Under the pieces are notes generated by a model, which was not told the origin of the DNA, searched no databases, and was given only the letters and a program-made list of their open reading frames with translations. From Gamarada debralockiae (lineage: Eukaryota > Ascomycota > Leotiomycetes > Helotiales > Hyphodiscaceae), in the NCBI GenBank assembly GCA_002803225.1, contig NXFV01001809.1, positions 1 to 64,000 on the forward strand: 64,000 nucleotides of DNA, given 5' to 3'. This document shows positions 30,976 to 43,452 of this stretch, one piece after another (the stretch's first letter is position 1; each line of letters opens with the position of its first letter). The position numbers and the translations under genes are program-made.

Positions 30976-33490
30976 GGGGCGGGCTATTTGTACTCACACT
31001 CGGTACACCTATCATCCTCGCGCTACCATACTAAGTTGTATGAGAACACAAGGCGCGTCAATGTTTACTATGCAATTCGTTCGCACCCAATAACCCTCAA
31101 CATCATCCACCACTCTTTTCGCCATAGACCTCTCGATGCCCGCGGCTTGCGGCCCCCCTCCTAAAGCAGCAGTTTACGATGATACTACTACTGCCTTTAC
31201 TGCTCTCCAAGCCCACGCAGCAGCCCATGGATATGCGTTTATTGTGAGGTCTACACAGCCCAATAAAGCCAATTCTTTAAAGGTTGTATATGCTTGTGAT
31301 GGGCAAGGAGGGTCTCTTTCCAAGAGTCAAAACCCTAATATTCACCCAGAGAGACACCGTAAGGGCGCGCGCTCTAAGAGATGCGGCTACAACATACACG
31401 TTATATTGAGGAAGGACCCCTAATCAGGCTAGTGGAAACTCAAGGTTCCCTATAGGTCTCATAATCACCCTACCTCTGCAGACCCTTTTGCCTATCCCGC
31501 ACACAAAATTGCTGCTCTAGAGCCTGGGGTTCTTGTCCAGATGGAAGAATTGGTTTGCTCTAGCCTAAGCAATAGTCAGATTCTAAGTGTGCTTTGTCAC
31601 CAACATGGCCAAGCTCTCTTACTTGTCCAAAAGGATATCTCGAATCTAGCTCAGAGATCACGTCTCAAACAGCTAGATAGGAAGGCTCTAATGGAGTGGC
31701 TGTTCTATATATACTTGGCTTTATCTACTATCTCGATTTTGCTAACTCTATATTAGGAATTACAGACTAACGGATTCCGGCCGGCACACTAGACGAACCC
31801 TAAGACCAATGCCCTTACAAGTCTCTTCTTCTTATACCCCCGCGCGCTCGATATGTGGAAGTAGCATTTGGATGTTCTTTTACTCGATTGTACATACAAA
31901 ACGAACCGATTCAACCTGCCACTGTTGAATATATGTGCTATATCAGAGAACAACAAAGTAATTTAAGTTAGGTTAGCATTCTTGTCAGGGGAAAGGAAGG
32001 CCAATTATTAATAGTCAGTTCAACAACTTCGCAATGTTATGGCTAATGCTAGCATTAAAGAGCCAGTTTCTATTGTAACTGATAGGGAACTGGCTCTCTT
32101 AGACTGCCTTGATACATTGTTCCCTAAATCGACGTATCTCCTTTGCTGCTAATATATCAATATAAACGTTTTGGCCAAAACCAAGAAGTTCTTCCTAGGT
32201 CTAATCAAGGGCAATGATGACAAAGTAAGAAGATACCCTTCCTTTGCGGCATTCCTCAGCGACTGGAATACACTACTTTCTAGTATTGATAAGACGTCGT
32301 ACGATGCCTTGCTAGAAACAATAACAGCAAAACACCCCTCTAGAGCTATGAGCTATATTATAGGGACTTGGCTAGCCCTTTGGAAAGAGAAACTCGTGGC
32401 CTATTGGGTGGACTAAAACTACCACTTTGGAGTAGTAGTTACTAGTCCAATTAAAGGTTGCCATACAACACTCAAGTCTTAACTTTAGCGTGGGAATAGG
32501 GACCTACGTGGTGTTTTTGTACATACGCAACACTTCTGGGATACACAGCATGCGGGCTTTACTAGTACTCTTGCGCGGCAGCAATTGCGGCCCAAAATCA
32601 GTCTGAACATCCCTCTTTTTACTGCTGTCCTACAGCTTGTCCATGGCTATACACTACAGCTAATACTCCAAGAGTATACTAAGTTGCCTGCGTCAGGGCC
32701 ACCGCCCCTAGGGTATACGTGTACGATTCAGCAGTCTTTTGGTCTTCCTTGCTATCACACAATTTAGAAGCGTAAGGCAGAGGGCGGAGCAATTTAGCCA
32801 GGAGATATACATTATCACTAGTACTATTATAGGCCAATTTCAAGTACCCCGCCTGCTATAGTTGATCCACTGCCTCGCCCGATCTTGAACCCCATACGAA
32901 TTAGAGGTAAAGGTCGACCGCGTGGTGCTCTCGGTGGTGTATCACGAATTCCGGAGTCTAGTACTCGACGGGACCCCTCCTCTTGGGAGCTCCCTCCGAG
33001 TTTTACACCAGCTATCCTAGATTGACCTAGGTCACTACAAGAACAGTTGTTTGTGGTACAAATGGGCCTAAATCGACCGTCTTCGACTGCCCGAGCAATG
33101 ACGGAAATCGCGAATGGATACGTGGATCCCCATAATCCAGGAACCCGAAGGGAGCGTGCCTATATATATGGTATTTCATCGGTTTACCAGGATAGTTGTA
33201 TGGACGACGCAGCCACTGTAGCTGCCGTTGCGATGCACAAGGTCACTAATGTTCATACACAAGACGCAAAGTAGGATATAGAGGATTTAGAGGTGTAGAT
33301 AGTCTTATTTTTCGGTTTGTGAATAGCTTTAACTTTTCGTCCTAAATAGTCCTTGGTTTGCATAGTGACACATACGCGCCTTGCGCGCTCATACTAATTT
33401 GTATGAGCGCGAGAGGTTATCAGGTGTACTCCCGAAAGTGGGGACAGTTGAGTACAAATAGCCGGGAGCTGAGTACAAATAGCCCGCCCC
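30976..33490 (+). mobile_element. MULE (Mutator-like) DNA transposon, decayed, with target duplication
   Basis: The ends are inverted: the left begins GGGGCGGGCTATTTGTACTC and the right finishes GAGTACAAATAGCCCGCCCC. Subterminal similarity continues inward over about 110-150 bp, including GTACACCT, CTCGCGCT, GTATGAG, AAGGCGCGT and ACTATGCAA blocks; the right arm carries an extra duplication of CTATTTGTACTC. An exact 8-bp direct repeat AACTCTTA flanks it (30968-30975 and 33491-33498). The interior encodes a FAR1/MULE-type transposase relic. The element lies between the glucosyltransferase promoter and a Zn2Cys6 gene. Confidence 0.9.
31136..33273 (+). pseudogene. MULE transposase relic (FAR1/Hop-like)
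   Basis: Starts MPAACGPPPKAAVYDDTTTA. The FAR1-type DNA-binding region reads AAAHGYAFIVRSTQPNKANS, then KVVYACDGQGG and CGYNIHVILRKDP, and after two stops SHNHPTSADPFAYPAHKIAA. The MULE catalytic core follows: LLLDCTYKTNRFNLPLLNIC (first Asp), VSIVTDRELALLDCLDTLFP, then LLCC with a stop where Trp-His is usual, then ININVLAKTKKFF. A HFGVVVTSPIKGCHTTLKS segment corresponds to the usual HFG..TT...E..H..LK. Many TAG and TAA codons interrupt it. A C-terminal region with MGLNRPSSTARAMTEIANGY closes near 33273. It is inactive. Confidence 0.8.
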
Positions 33491-33603
33491 AACTCTTACT
33501 GCATGTCAAATGTCATTATGCTTAAATCAGCGTCATCTCCTATTCTCTCTTTCTCAATTCCCTTACTCGACATTTTTTGCAATTCACAAACACGAGACTT
33601 GAG

Positions 33604-35316
33604 ATGGCGATAGATCAGGTTCAGCAACGCAAACGACGATGCGGTCCAAAGGTGAAGACAGGATGCGGAACTTGCAAGTAGGTTCACACTGCACTCTCCT
33701 AGATGGACAATTAACTTGCACAACTTTCAGAATTAGGAGAATCAAGTGCGACGAAGCCAAGCCGAGTTGTCAGCGGTGTTCGACGACCGGACGAAAGTGC
33801 GATGGGTATAGTAGCGATATTACGATATCCAGTCAAACACCCAAGAACTCTACAGACCTTATCCAACGAATCTCTGTACACATACCCGGGAATGCGGAGG
33901 AGAAGAGAGGCTTCGATTTCTTTCTTCGAAATACAGCAGCGGAGCTATCTGGTTACTATGATTCTTCATTCTGGGAAAAACTTATACTGGCTGCTTCTGC
34001 ACAAAAGCCTTCTTTACGGCACGCTGTGATAGCAATAGGAGCCTTGCATGAAGACTTCTCACGGAAGAGGCTGGTGCCCTCAACCCCGTCAGCGGAGGAC
34101 CAAAAAACCCAATTCGCACTGAACCAGTACGCGAAAGCCATGGGAGCACTGCGGAGGTCTCTTTCAAGCGGGAAGGAGGAACCGCTTACGGCGCTCATGT
34201 CCTGCATACTATTTGTCTGTTTCGACAGCCTGCGAGGCTGGTTCGAATCAGCCATGGTCCATCTTCAAAGCGGGCTTATGATTCTGCGGGACATGAGGAG
34301 GTCGTCTACAGGGAATCATATCATCGAGGACAATATTGCACCTCTTTTTATGAGATTGTCGATGCAGTCTATTATTTACGTTGAAACAAGAAGTACGCAT
34401 GATCAGACAGCCTTTGCTAGAAAATTGATGGACGTCTCCGGGAAAGAGATTGTAATTTCGGAAGAATTTGAAAGTCTAGAAGAAGCTCGGAATGCTTTGA
34501 ATCAGGCTGCGGATGGATTGTTTAGGGCATTGTACATGTGGGAGTAAGTACATTTTCTCATTCCTCTAGATTAAAGCCTCGAAGCTATCTTTTCTCTACC
34601 AAGCACATGCTGACTTGAAGATACACAGTGGAGATCTACCTGTCGTTTTACAACCCACAGAAAGCCTCGTTATATTCGACAAATACACGTCCCAGTTGTC
34701 TCTCTGGAACCTTGCATTCGAAAAATTCATGGTATCCAAAAGCAAAGATCTCACCAGCAGAGAAGTGCAAGGCGCCGCACTCTTGAAAATACATCACACG
34801 ACGGCGAAAATCATGGCTGGTATCCGTCCTGACATGAGTGATATGAGAGCTGTGTTCGAAGCAGTGAACGCGGAGAAATTCTTGGAATATTTGGACGACT
34901 TTCAGATTGTCATCAACTTGTCGAGACCGTTAATTGCAGCTGCGGAACAGGATGCGAAGAATGGAAAGCCGCCGCTTACTTTCAGCAGCGATTTGGGCTT
35001 GATAGGACCGCTTTATTACGTCTGTATCAACTGTCCTACTGTCTCTATTCGAACAACGGCAATGGAGCTCTTGTTACGGTGTCCGCGACGAGAGGGGATG
35101 TGGAACAGCGTTCTGGTCGCTCAAATGATCCAACAATACTGGGAGCTTAAAGCAAGACACAAGGAAGCGCAAGAGATGGGTGTGGAAGTGGATGAATTTG
35201 GATTTCCGGTGCCGTTTAGGGATACTTTCGATCGGAGCTCTGTTCACTTCGCATTTTTCGGTCGGCCAACAGATATGAATACGACTGGCGTCTCCCACTT
35301 TCCCCCTCCCGAATAA
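33604..35316 (+). CDS. Zn2Cys6 transcription factor
   Basis: Model: join(33604..33677, 33731..34543, 34629..35316), 524 aa, divisible by three. The first intron (53 nt, GTAGGT...TTTCAG) splits the zinc cluster: TGCGTCK joins IRRIKCDEAKPSCQRCSTTG and RKCDGY, giving the C-x2-C-x6-C-x5-C-x2-C-x6-C binuclear cluster. Intron 2 (85 nt) has a CTGAC branch site 12 nt before CAG. The remainder is the fungal-specific regulator domain of the short Zn2Cys6 class (FDFFLRNTAAELSGYYDSSF, ALMSCILFVCFDSLRGWFES, then GLIGPLYYVCINCPTVSIRT). No damage is visible. The MULE inserted about 105 bp upstream of its ATG, so the promoter may be affected. Convergent with the methyltransferase gene; target genes unknown. 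Confidence 0.9.
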
Positions 35317-35801
35317 GTTCAACTTAAGGTCTATTGAACTGCAGCCCAAATGAGAGGAAGCATTTGAAAACTCAGAACGAGTTCTGGTCAGTTGCAGAGA
35401 GCTTAATACTCGCTTTATATTCCGCTATTTCAAATGATGATCCCCATTTCTGGTGTGTAGACTTTGCATCAGCTTGCCAACACCGCCATGCCCCAGTACA
35501 ACCCCATGATTCAACTCCACATATACTGCGCTGCTTCCCAACCCCTTTCCATATGATGTAGTTGTACCATTTGCTAAGTGGTGATTTTGATGAAGCGTGC
35601 TCAACTGCATGACTTCCAGAACATAGTTCTCGTAACGGTGACGATGGAAGATATTGAAGTTGTAGCGAAGAATTCGCCCGTGGGATCTCTCTTGACTAAT
35701 AGTCAGGACACTACCAAACATAACATGTTGACTTGTGGGTGGGATAATCTCAAGATAATCAGACGATGTGATGAGGTGGGCCGAACTAGTTGTATTGGAG
35801 C
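35317..35801. other. Convergent intergenic region
   Basis: 3' region shared by the Zn2Cys6 gene (plus) and the methyltransferase gene (minus). No gene or repeat is supported. Confidence 0.4.
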
Positions 35802-37100
35802 CTAGGCCATGGCCGAGGTGGTAGTCTCTTCTTGTTGAGCTCTTGGTTTTCGACCATATACGACGGAAACATCAAGATATGCGTGGACGTTGAGATCCAT
35901 GAGAGCTGCTTGCATCTGGCCTATGAAGTCCTGTGCCGCTTCGTAGGACCACTACCAGTCATTAGCAGGGTGTTCGAAAACAGATAAGAATCACTTACAC
36001 CGTTGACAGTCGTCAACAGCCGAATCATGAACCCCTCCACTCCGTTATGCAACCGCAGTTGATTCCAAATGCCTAACTCCCTCAATCTGATCCAGCTCTT
36101 TCCACCATCATTTCCCTGTGTTGTGAACTCCGGGCTCGGCCACTCATTGACCGGCCACTTATACCTCTCCTCAACCACATCCACAAACCCCGCCCTCTCT
36201 ATTCTTGTTTTACTCTCCTTCCAAATCGTAAAGCTCTTTCCAAACTTCTCGCCCAACTCGACCACTGTCGAGCCCCATAAGGTAAAGAAGCTCTTGTCAT
36301 TCACCGTCCCGTCATCCGATACAGGACATACGCTGTGCTCCATAATTTCGACATAGCCGCCGGGCTTTGTGTGTGCGAATGCTTGCGCGAAGAAGTCGTC
36401 CCAATCCGACACGCACCCAAACAGCTCCCGTATATGTATGAAGTCGAAATGATTTTCGGGGTATGGCCAGACAGAATTCAGGTCTTCGATTTCGAATGTG
36501 CAGTTGGGAGGGACGAAACTAGGTTGAATGGGGGAAAGGTCAGTCCCGATTACCTGGGCGGAGGGGAAGTTATCTGCCATGTCACTGGATGTGTAAGTTA
36601 TCGAGTTAATGAGATATTTGGACGGGGACATACACAGCCCATACTCCAGTGCCAGTCCCGACATCGAGGATGTTCTGTGGATTGTCAAGAGGTGCTAGGT
36701 GGAGTTTGCCATCTAATGTCATGAGGTACATGTGATGTGCAAGATCTTGTTGTTCGTTCGCAGGTTCATCGTTTGGTCCCTTGGAGAGTTAGGGTTGGCC
36801 CGCATCAACACTCAGGGACGGTAATACCCAATATTCTCCATCTCTGTATGCGTGGTACCTTCTTCCATTCTCATACCGATAATCTGTCATGTAGCTGGCA
36901 ATAGTCTGGGTATCGTACCCGATCAGCGATCCGCCAAGAGCGGAATCATTGTCGTCGAAGTACTGGCCGTCGTCCATTTCATCGTAATTGTCGTCGTCTG
37001 CCGGTAGTGGGGTAGAGTCTTCGGCAGTACTCGGAGTCGAGAGCGATAGGGAGGAATCGTTTGCAGGGTGCTGTGGGGGAGGGGTAACTCTATCCATCAT
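35802..37100 (-). CDS. LaeA-like SAM-dependent methyltransferase
   Basis: Model: complement(join(35802..35951, 35999..36584, 36634..36779, 36828..37100)), 384 aa, divisible by three. Introns are 47-49 nt with CTAAC/CTAAT branch sites. Exon 1 has an acidic N-terminus and ends GRRYHAYRDGEYW, which joins GPNDEPANEQQDLAHHMYL; this is the family's entry motif. SAM motif I is ILDVGTGTGVWAV joined to DMADNFPSAQVIGTDLSPIQ. Then come WPYPENHFDFIHIRELFG and KPGGYVEIMEHSV. The last exon restores a WSYEAAQDFIGQMQ segment and the hallmark end VSVVYGRKP. This family includes the global secondary-metabolism regulator LaeA and many paralogues; the specific role here is unknown. Intact. Confidence 0.9.
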
Positions 37101-39599
37101 AGGAGACTGGCGATGGCGGGGTACTGTGTGTGTGTTTTTTGCGATAAAGCAGGGTCAAATCGTCCACGACCCGAATCAAGTAGATGTATGTCCTAGGTGC
37201 CTGGTGATAACTCTAAGTTTTAAGGGACGGATCCGATGTTGAGCCATATCTTATTAGAGTTTGCATTAGGGAACTGACAGCGGGGAAGGGTGCTCCGCGG
37301 CTGCGTTTTTGGATTGGTTCGTACAAAATGTCTCGGTGGGAACTCGGGGAAGGTGCGTTTTGAGAACTGGACCAATCTGGCCAAAGATACGAAAACGTTG
37401 ACCTTGGAGTTGTGTGTTGGTCTCAAAGGGCAATTCGGTATTGAAAATGACGCAGATGAAGGCGTTCAGAAGATTGTTTATCACGGAGTCCCATCGTTCA
37501 TATTGTGGTCTGGTCAACAAATGCCCACTTCCCGAAACCGGTCCGCGCCGGTGGCTTGACGTGGTCCAAGCCCTCTGACCAAAAAGGGCATAGCAGGGTT
37601 TGATTTCATCTCGTCTTTCTTCTGTTTGATACAGCATCTTGAACATAAGTACAACAAAAGTCGTTTTGTTTGATACCATCCTCAGCTCCACAGCAAGGCT
37701 TCTATGAGAATCCTCATCTAGGTACCTGTACGACCATCAACCAACCACCCGGCAATCAGGTCTTCCAGATCGGCATTCCCTCTCAAACCCAACAACCATA
37801 CCCTCGGTAGAATTCCAACGGTCCATACCAACACGTGCGATCGGTGACAGATGGTCAGCTCAGATTGAGAATGCTGGGCGGTTGCTGTGCCTGTTCCTAG
37901 GCAGGGCATTCGTCGAATGATTCTGCACATTGCGAATCAGGAATCTTACAAATATGTATGAATGGTAGCAAGTATTTGCAAATCACAAACCGTCACCAAC
38001 AGAGCACCAAATGCCACCTCTGCAGCACATATCTGGTCCGAGCACCACCACTACGAAGCTGCCAGCGCTGTGTGTATGCCAAGCAATAGAAACGAATCCA
38101 TCGTTGCCAGAGCCGTTCAACGGGAGGCACGAAGCTATCGACAATGACATGTTTTCAACAGCAAGGAGCCCGTCCACGCCGATACATACACGAATCCCAG
38201 TCTCGAATGGGGAAGTTCAAGATATTAAGGACTCATGAAATGGACATACTGAGTGACTGTGTTGTGAAGGAAGGACACAAGGGTAATCGAGGTGATACTT
38301 CAAACTTCTAGTGAAAGATTCCATCTGCTAGACAGAGCATGGTACAAGAGAAGTGGGTAGTCAAACTGGCTGAGAAAGCGGTACGTCTGTTGTGCCAAGT
38401 CTCATAGCCACAATTGGGAGTGATGGCTTGTACTCGTACAAGGTCCACATCTCAGATGTCAACATCTGACGCCTGGGAGATGATCAACTCTCAAATTGTC
38501 CTTCACTAATGCAGAACCATGAAGCTGAGATGCAAGTGAGAGTTGAATGAAACCTCGGTTTGACTCAGCAGCATCATCAACACAACATTATTCCTTGATC
38601 AAGCATGGTCATCACTCTCGAAATCTGCCCTCGACGAACTTCGTCGGGACACCATCACTAACAAGAAATTGATTACTGCATATTTTTTGGATGATGAGAT
38701 ATCACTTACGTATGCATAGCCTCTGTCTTCTTCACGATGCATTCGATGTTCAATTCAGTAGTTCAAGAGGACAAACTTCCTAGATCAGGACGATAAACTC
38801 ATCTTTTGTCATAATCTCACCCACTGCATTCCCGCCATTCCCGGACTTTCCACCCTGCGTATCCACAGCCCAAACTCGTGACAGATGACTCTTCAATGTT
38901 GACCATCAGCCGCGCGATTATACAATTGTAGCTCCAAGTCACAATTTTGCAGCATTTGCTGACTGATTTGGCCCCATTGAGAAGGCGACAAGTCAAATGT
39001 ATCACGACAGCACACCCTCTTCCCTCAACCAAGCACACGTGCTGACTTGCGGTTGAGACAACGCTTCAGCCTCCCCCACCCATCATTCTCCATTCTCCCG
39101 AGTCTGCAAGGCTCAACGCAAGAAAGTTAGTAATCGGTTCCAAAACCTCGTTACCCCTAGTCTTCGCAGACGAAGCCTCCCGCCTGCCACCCCCCATCGG
39201 CTATAGTTAACCATATCTCGACCAACAATGATCGTTCACTTTCCCTCTGCAAAATATCAGGATGACAAATCTCCGTAAAGCCAAATTAGGACAGCAAGAT
39301 AAGGGCCCCAACTTTCGGCCGAGTTTCGCCGAACCCGTTTGAGGCAATATGAACGACCATTCCTCTGAAGGCTGCACTGATGACTACTCAACAGTTGACT
39401 CCCGCAGAGTAAGCATTATGGCTCGGCTATGATTTATCTCAACTCCAGCCATCCTTGCGAACCCCCCAGCATTTCGCCTCGCGCCCCAGTCCAAACCTTT
39501 CTTCGACGACAAAACAACGATCAAGGACTAATTCTGTACATTAATAATCTCCGCCAAAAAGCTTGTGTTCTCGGTTCCTTCTCGTTGGAAACACGAAAG
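37101..39599. other. Gene-poor region
   Basis: About 2.5 kb with only short frames on both strands, none with recognisable protein features or splice-linked continuity. It includes the promoter of the methyltransferase gene (near 37100-37600). I see no tRNA or repeat family. Confidence 0.4.
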
Positions 39600-39780
39600 T
39601 TCCATGTTTTGCAGGTGCTTCACATTTTCCTATCATGGAAGGGATCGACAATTTGTTTCTTCCATGTTTTGCAGGTGCTTCTTCACATTTTCCTATCTTG
39701 GAAGAGATCGACAATTTTGTTCTTCCACGATTTGCAGGTGCTTCACATTTTCCTATCTTGGAATGGATCGACAATTTCGC
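39600..39780. repeat. Three tandem ~60-bp units
   Basis: Units at 39600-39659 (60 bp), 39660-39722 (63 bp) and 39723-39780 (58 bp). Each begins TTCCA[TC]G and contains TTTGCAGGTGCTTC, CACATTTTCCTATC and GATCGACAATTT. The differences are a few substitutions, a 3-bp CTT insertion in unit 2 and small end differences. Frames run through on both strands but nothing identifies a protein. Confidence 0.9.
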
Positions 39781-42427
39781 TTTTGGGCATCGCTCTCTTT
39801 AAACATCCACGTCCTTGGCAGTTTCACCAACATTGGCCATTATTCCCGCAGGACCTGCACTCCTCTGTAGTCACGAAGATGTCTCAAATCCGTTCAAGCC
39901 CACCTCCTAGAAGGACGATAGAAGAAGTTTAAATTCCTTTTGATACGGACCCCACAACTCCACCAAGCTCGTGTCTGCAGCCCATTCATCCACATAACAT
40001 GGCAAGATCCGCTAGAGAACACGAAGAAGTCTAGTCTGTCCCTTAGTTTTTAATATGGCCCCAACAACTCATCGAGGATCTCGAAGTACGACCCTTGCAA
40101 TATTGCTCGCGTGTAAATGCAGGTGGAACAGCGAAAAGGGCGTTAGAAGGCCTGTAGAAGAAGTCTATTTCCCCACTTTCCAAGCCAATGGATTTGGGCC
40201 CCAAGGATACCAATACCAAGATGGTGGATTGTCTCTCGCATCCGAAGCATCCGGTAGCGCTGTAGATCTCTAACAATTTGGGTATCTTCGTGCCTTTCCA
40301 TCTCGTCCGTATCTGCAAACATGGCATCTTCGTCACAATGTCTCAAACTCACAACCTTTCTCATCAACTCGCATTTCTAGCTTCCTTCCATCATAGCCTC
40401 AAAAATCCAAGTTTCACGGCCCCGAAAGGGATTTCCCGTAGTAGTCATACCGCGTCTGCGGCCAAAACGTATTCGCCAAGCCACGTCCTACCGTTCCACT
40501 CAACCAATCCCGTATCACGCACCATACCGATAAGTACTTGTACCTTCGTACCTGTTCGTAGCCTTGCATAGCCCGAACCCTCGTTATTTATCTCCAATTA
40601 CATCAAAGAGCGGGAAAAGTATCTCGTACCTGCTGGGTATCCATTAGAGACTTCGTTGGCCAAAAATAAAAAATTCAGAGGGCTTGGGTTGGGCTTGGAG
40701 CGAAGCCACTTCCCTTGAATCCAACCTTCTTGATCAAGCAACCAATGCGCTCCTCTCTTTGGCTTTGTGACACAATGTTTTGCTACAATCCTCTGAAATG
40801 AGTCCAAATGCAATTTCTTTTGGCTTTTGAGAGGATGAGTTCTTTTCACCCGACAAGAAACAGAGTCGTTGAATTAAGTTAAGTGGCTGACTGAATCGCA
40901 AGGCAGCAGCCTCGAGGACCGAAGCCAGGCATTCCCAAAATTCCAAATCTATTTTCGGGACGGCAGCTAAAGTCTTACTGGTCCCAGCGTCGGTTTTAGC
41001 CTATGACCAGGCGCTTAACCTACATAGCCGAGGTCGCGTCTCACGGCTCGCGGCTTCCAAGGCTTTGGTAACGTAACATCTTACCCTCCTTCCCACCTTT
41101 GCGCTGATTGGCGAGAAAGCACGAGGCCCGGACAAAGCCGCGATCTTTTTTGTGCAGCTGGAGAGAATGATGCCTCAGGAAGTACAATTAGGCTCTAGGC
41201 TCCGCGAGGCTGGCTGGATATTTGCGGGGCTGCAGGGCCTGTGCTTCCCGTCTTCAGTCTTCCGTAGGAATGAAGCGATTGGAGGAACCGCCGTTTCACT
41301 TGAAAGTTCTGACCAGATCGCGATGAGAATTAACGTTGGGAACAAGGCTGGCTGAAGGAGAGCCTTCCACAACTCAAAATTCAACCGCCGAAACGGCTCG
41401 CACGGCATTTGCCCATTGCGAATCACACTGCATGTAATGCCGACATCACTTGACTATTTGCGATTACGTTAATTGAGCTAAAACCTTGATATTCTAATTG
41501 AGATGGGGTTAAGCTTGGCATCGTGTATGCATTGCAACACAGTCGGAGTGTCGGAGTAATCTAGTCGCAAGATTATGAGAATCGTGACCCTTGGCTTCCT
41601 CATCAGTTGATCTCGATACAATCGGGGTAAAGTGTTATCATAGTCATCAAACTGTTCATCTGCCCTCCCAAGATAATACAATTCAATCTGATTTGTCGTT
41701 CCACCCACTCAGCTTCTTAGAAATACAAGTTTGGTCTACCACGATCGAAAGCCGGATTGCAAACCTCCGAAATGTAAAAAGAAAATCAGGCCAAAATTCT
41801 GAGCGGTCAGCTTACAGCAACCGCGCCTCGACCACCTCCCATTCGTCTCGCACTACCCTCCTATTCGTCTTCCGCTAATCCGCTACCTATTATTATCGCG
41901 CTGGGCGCTGCACACCCTTGCTCTGTGGCTGGCGTATTTTGGGGTCCGGTATTTTATCAGCGATAGGGCTGAAGCCAAGACTGTATAGAAGCGCGCTAGA
42001 AAGCCGTTCTTTGGAATGTTGATGCAGGCGCAGGCTATCCTTGTAACTGATGATCGTTGGGTCCGAAAGCTCGAAAAGAGGAGGATTGAATGGACGGCCT
42101 GTCTCGGCGATATGCAGGTACGAATCAGATCGCCGACGTGCTACGAGGCTAAGTTGCGCACTTGGATCTGCCTCACACGCGGCCCAAAAAAGCGCTGAGA
42201 TGGGAGTTCCCATACCAAGGGCCATACCAAGGCTAAGGGTTTGCTATTGGGGTGGATTAGTGGACAACCTGAAATGAATGACTGCAGAGAAGCGGAAATT
42301 CCCAGGCAGCCCCCACCCACAGTTTTTTTGATGCTGATTATGCAACACGCATGATGACTGTTGTGGTTGTAGTGGTTGTTGCGTAGGAGGGGCTCGGGGT
42401 GGCTTGGATGGCATGTAAATGTCAAAG
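39781..42427. other. Gene-poor region
   Basis: About 2.6 kb without a supportable gene. A short frame at 40055-40273 has a segment (YQYQDGGL) faintly reminiscent of patatin-like phospholipases, but too little to call. The rest is moderately AT-rich with short frames only. Confidence 0.4.
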
Positions 42428-42602
42428 GTATATAGAGGACGTGAAGAACCTCACATATCCACACCATTCTACATCAACAGCCTCAACAATCATTCAAGCA
42501 TTCCAACTTCTAATCAACTTAATCTTAATTCACTTCAATCAACACTCACTCACTACCAATCTTCCAATCTTCTTTACCAAGCAACAACCAACCCAAATCA
42601 AA
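42428..42602 (+). promoter_or_regulatory. TATA-like box and CA/CT-rich 5' leader of the 65-aa gene
   Basis: TATATAG at 42429-42435 lies about 170 nt before the ATG. It is followed by a leader rich in CAA/CAC/TCAA/ACT without G runs and ending ATCAAA before ATG, typical of strongly expressed filamentous-fungal genes. This favours a real, well-expressed small gene. Confidence 0.5.
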
Positions 42603-42800
42603 ATGTCTTTCTCTAAGAACACCTCTTTCGCTACCCAAGCTCCGACTCTCTTCGGCCGCGGCGGCTACAATGGCCCAGCCAATGAGTCTGAGGACGACGA
42701 TTCCTTCTCCACTGCCGCACCCCTGAACTTCGGACGAGGAGGCTATAACCGTGGCCCGGATGATGACGACGAGGAGGATGGACGCGGTGGCTACAACTAA
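42603..42800 (+). CDS. 65-aa protein with three GRGGYN motifs
   Basis: Complete small protein MSFSKNTSFATQAPTLF-GRGGYN, then GPANESEDDDSFSTAAPLNF-GRGGYN, then RGPDDDDEEDGRGGYN to stop. Three identical GRGGYN hexamers alternate with acidic Asp/Glu linkers, and the third is the exact C-terminus. No signal peptide or membrane segment. The pattern resembles the GRGG-type repeats of small fungal proteins (for example the DUF3602 group has GRGGAGN) but the motif differs, so I do not assign a family. RGG-like Arg/Gly/Tyr motifs are often involved in RNA binding or condensation; that role here is inference. Codon use is clean (GGC/CGC/CGA) and the context has a good TATA box and leader. Confidence 0.7.
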   Translation: MSFSKNTSFATQAPTLFGRGGYNGPANESEDDDSFSTAAPLNFGRGGYNRGPDDDDEEDGRGGYN

Positions 42801-43452
42801 ATTTCCTCTTTACGCCTTTCCATCATCACCAAAAATCAACACTTAATTGGATGGGAGAGGCAGGGGAGTTGATCGCCTGGTGAAGAGGACGATCACGTGC
42901 ATGGACGAGTAATGGGCAACGAGTTTGGACGATACGAATTTAGACAAGACGCATATGGTCTCACGACTTTCATGAGCATTTTCAACGGAGTTTTCGATTC
43001 TTTTCCGGCTTCAACCCATCATCTGGGTTGTGGCCACGGCCTGGGTGTTGGGGAGGGGACTTGATTTGAGCGACCCTTTGGAGAGCAGTCGCAAGCATTT
43101 TCCGGCGTTTTCAGAGGACGGTGCATCACAGATATGGAGTACACAGCATTCATAGACTAGACGCATTAGACGAGGATACACGCATTGGGTGGGAGTTTTC
43201 TTTTGTTTGCATTGGGTTTGAAGCATTTACAATTTGCATTGCGATGGCGTTTTTGGGATTTCTGCATAAGGGGGAGAGTTGCATGGTTGGGAGTGGAAGG
43301 GATGGGATGGGATGAACTTGCATGGATGGCGGGGCATTGCATTGGAGTGGAGTGGAGTGGTTTCTTTGGTCCTTGGGATATCGGTTTCGAACACTCGTTA
43401 AGAAAGAATAGTTTCAGTTATTATTTAATTGAATAATTCCGCTCCTTAATCT
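42801..43452. other. Convergent intergenic region
   Basis: 3' regions of the GRGGYN gene and of the MnmE gene. It contains G-rich short repeats (GGGATGGGATGGGATG, GGAGTGGAGTGGAGTGG near 43300-43360). No gene seen. Confidence 0.4.

Noticed and set aside
40055..40273. Possible patatin-like phospholipase fragment (YQYQDGGL segment)
   Set aside because: Only one short motif resembles the family; the GxSxG nucleophile elbow and flanking domain are absent, and the surrounding frames show nothing related.
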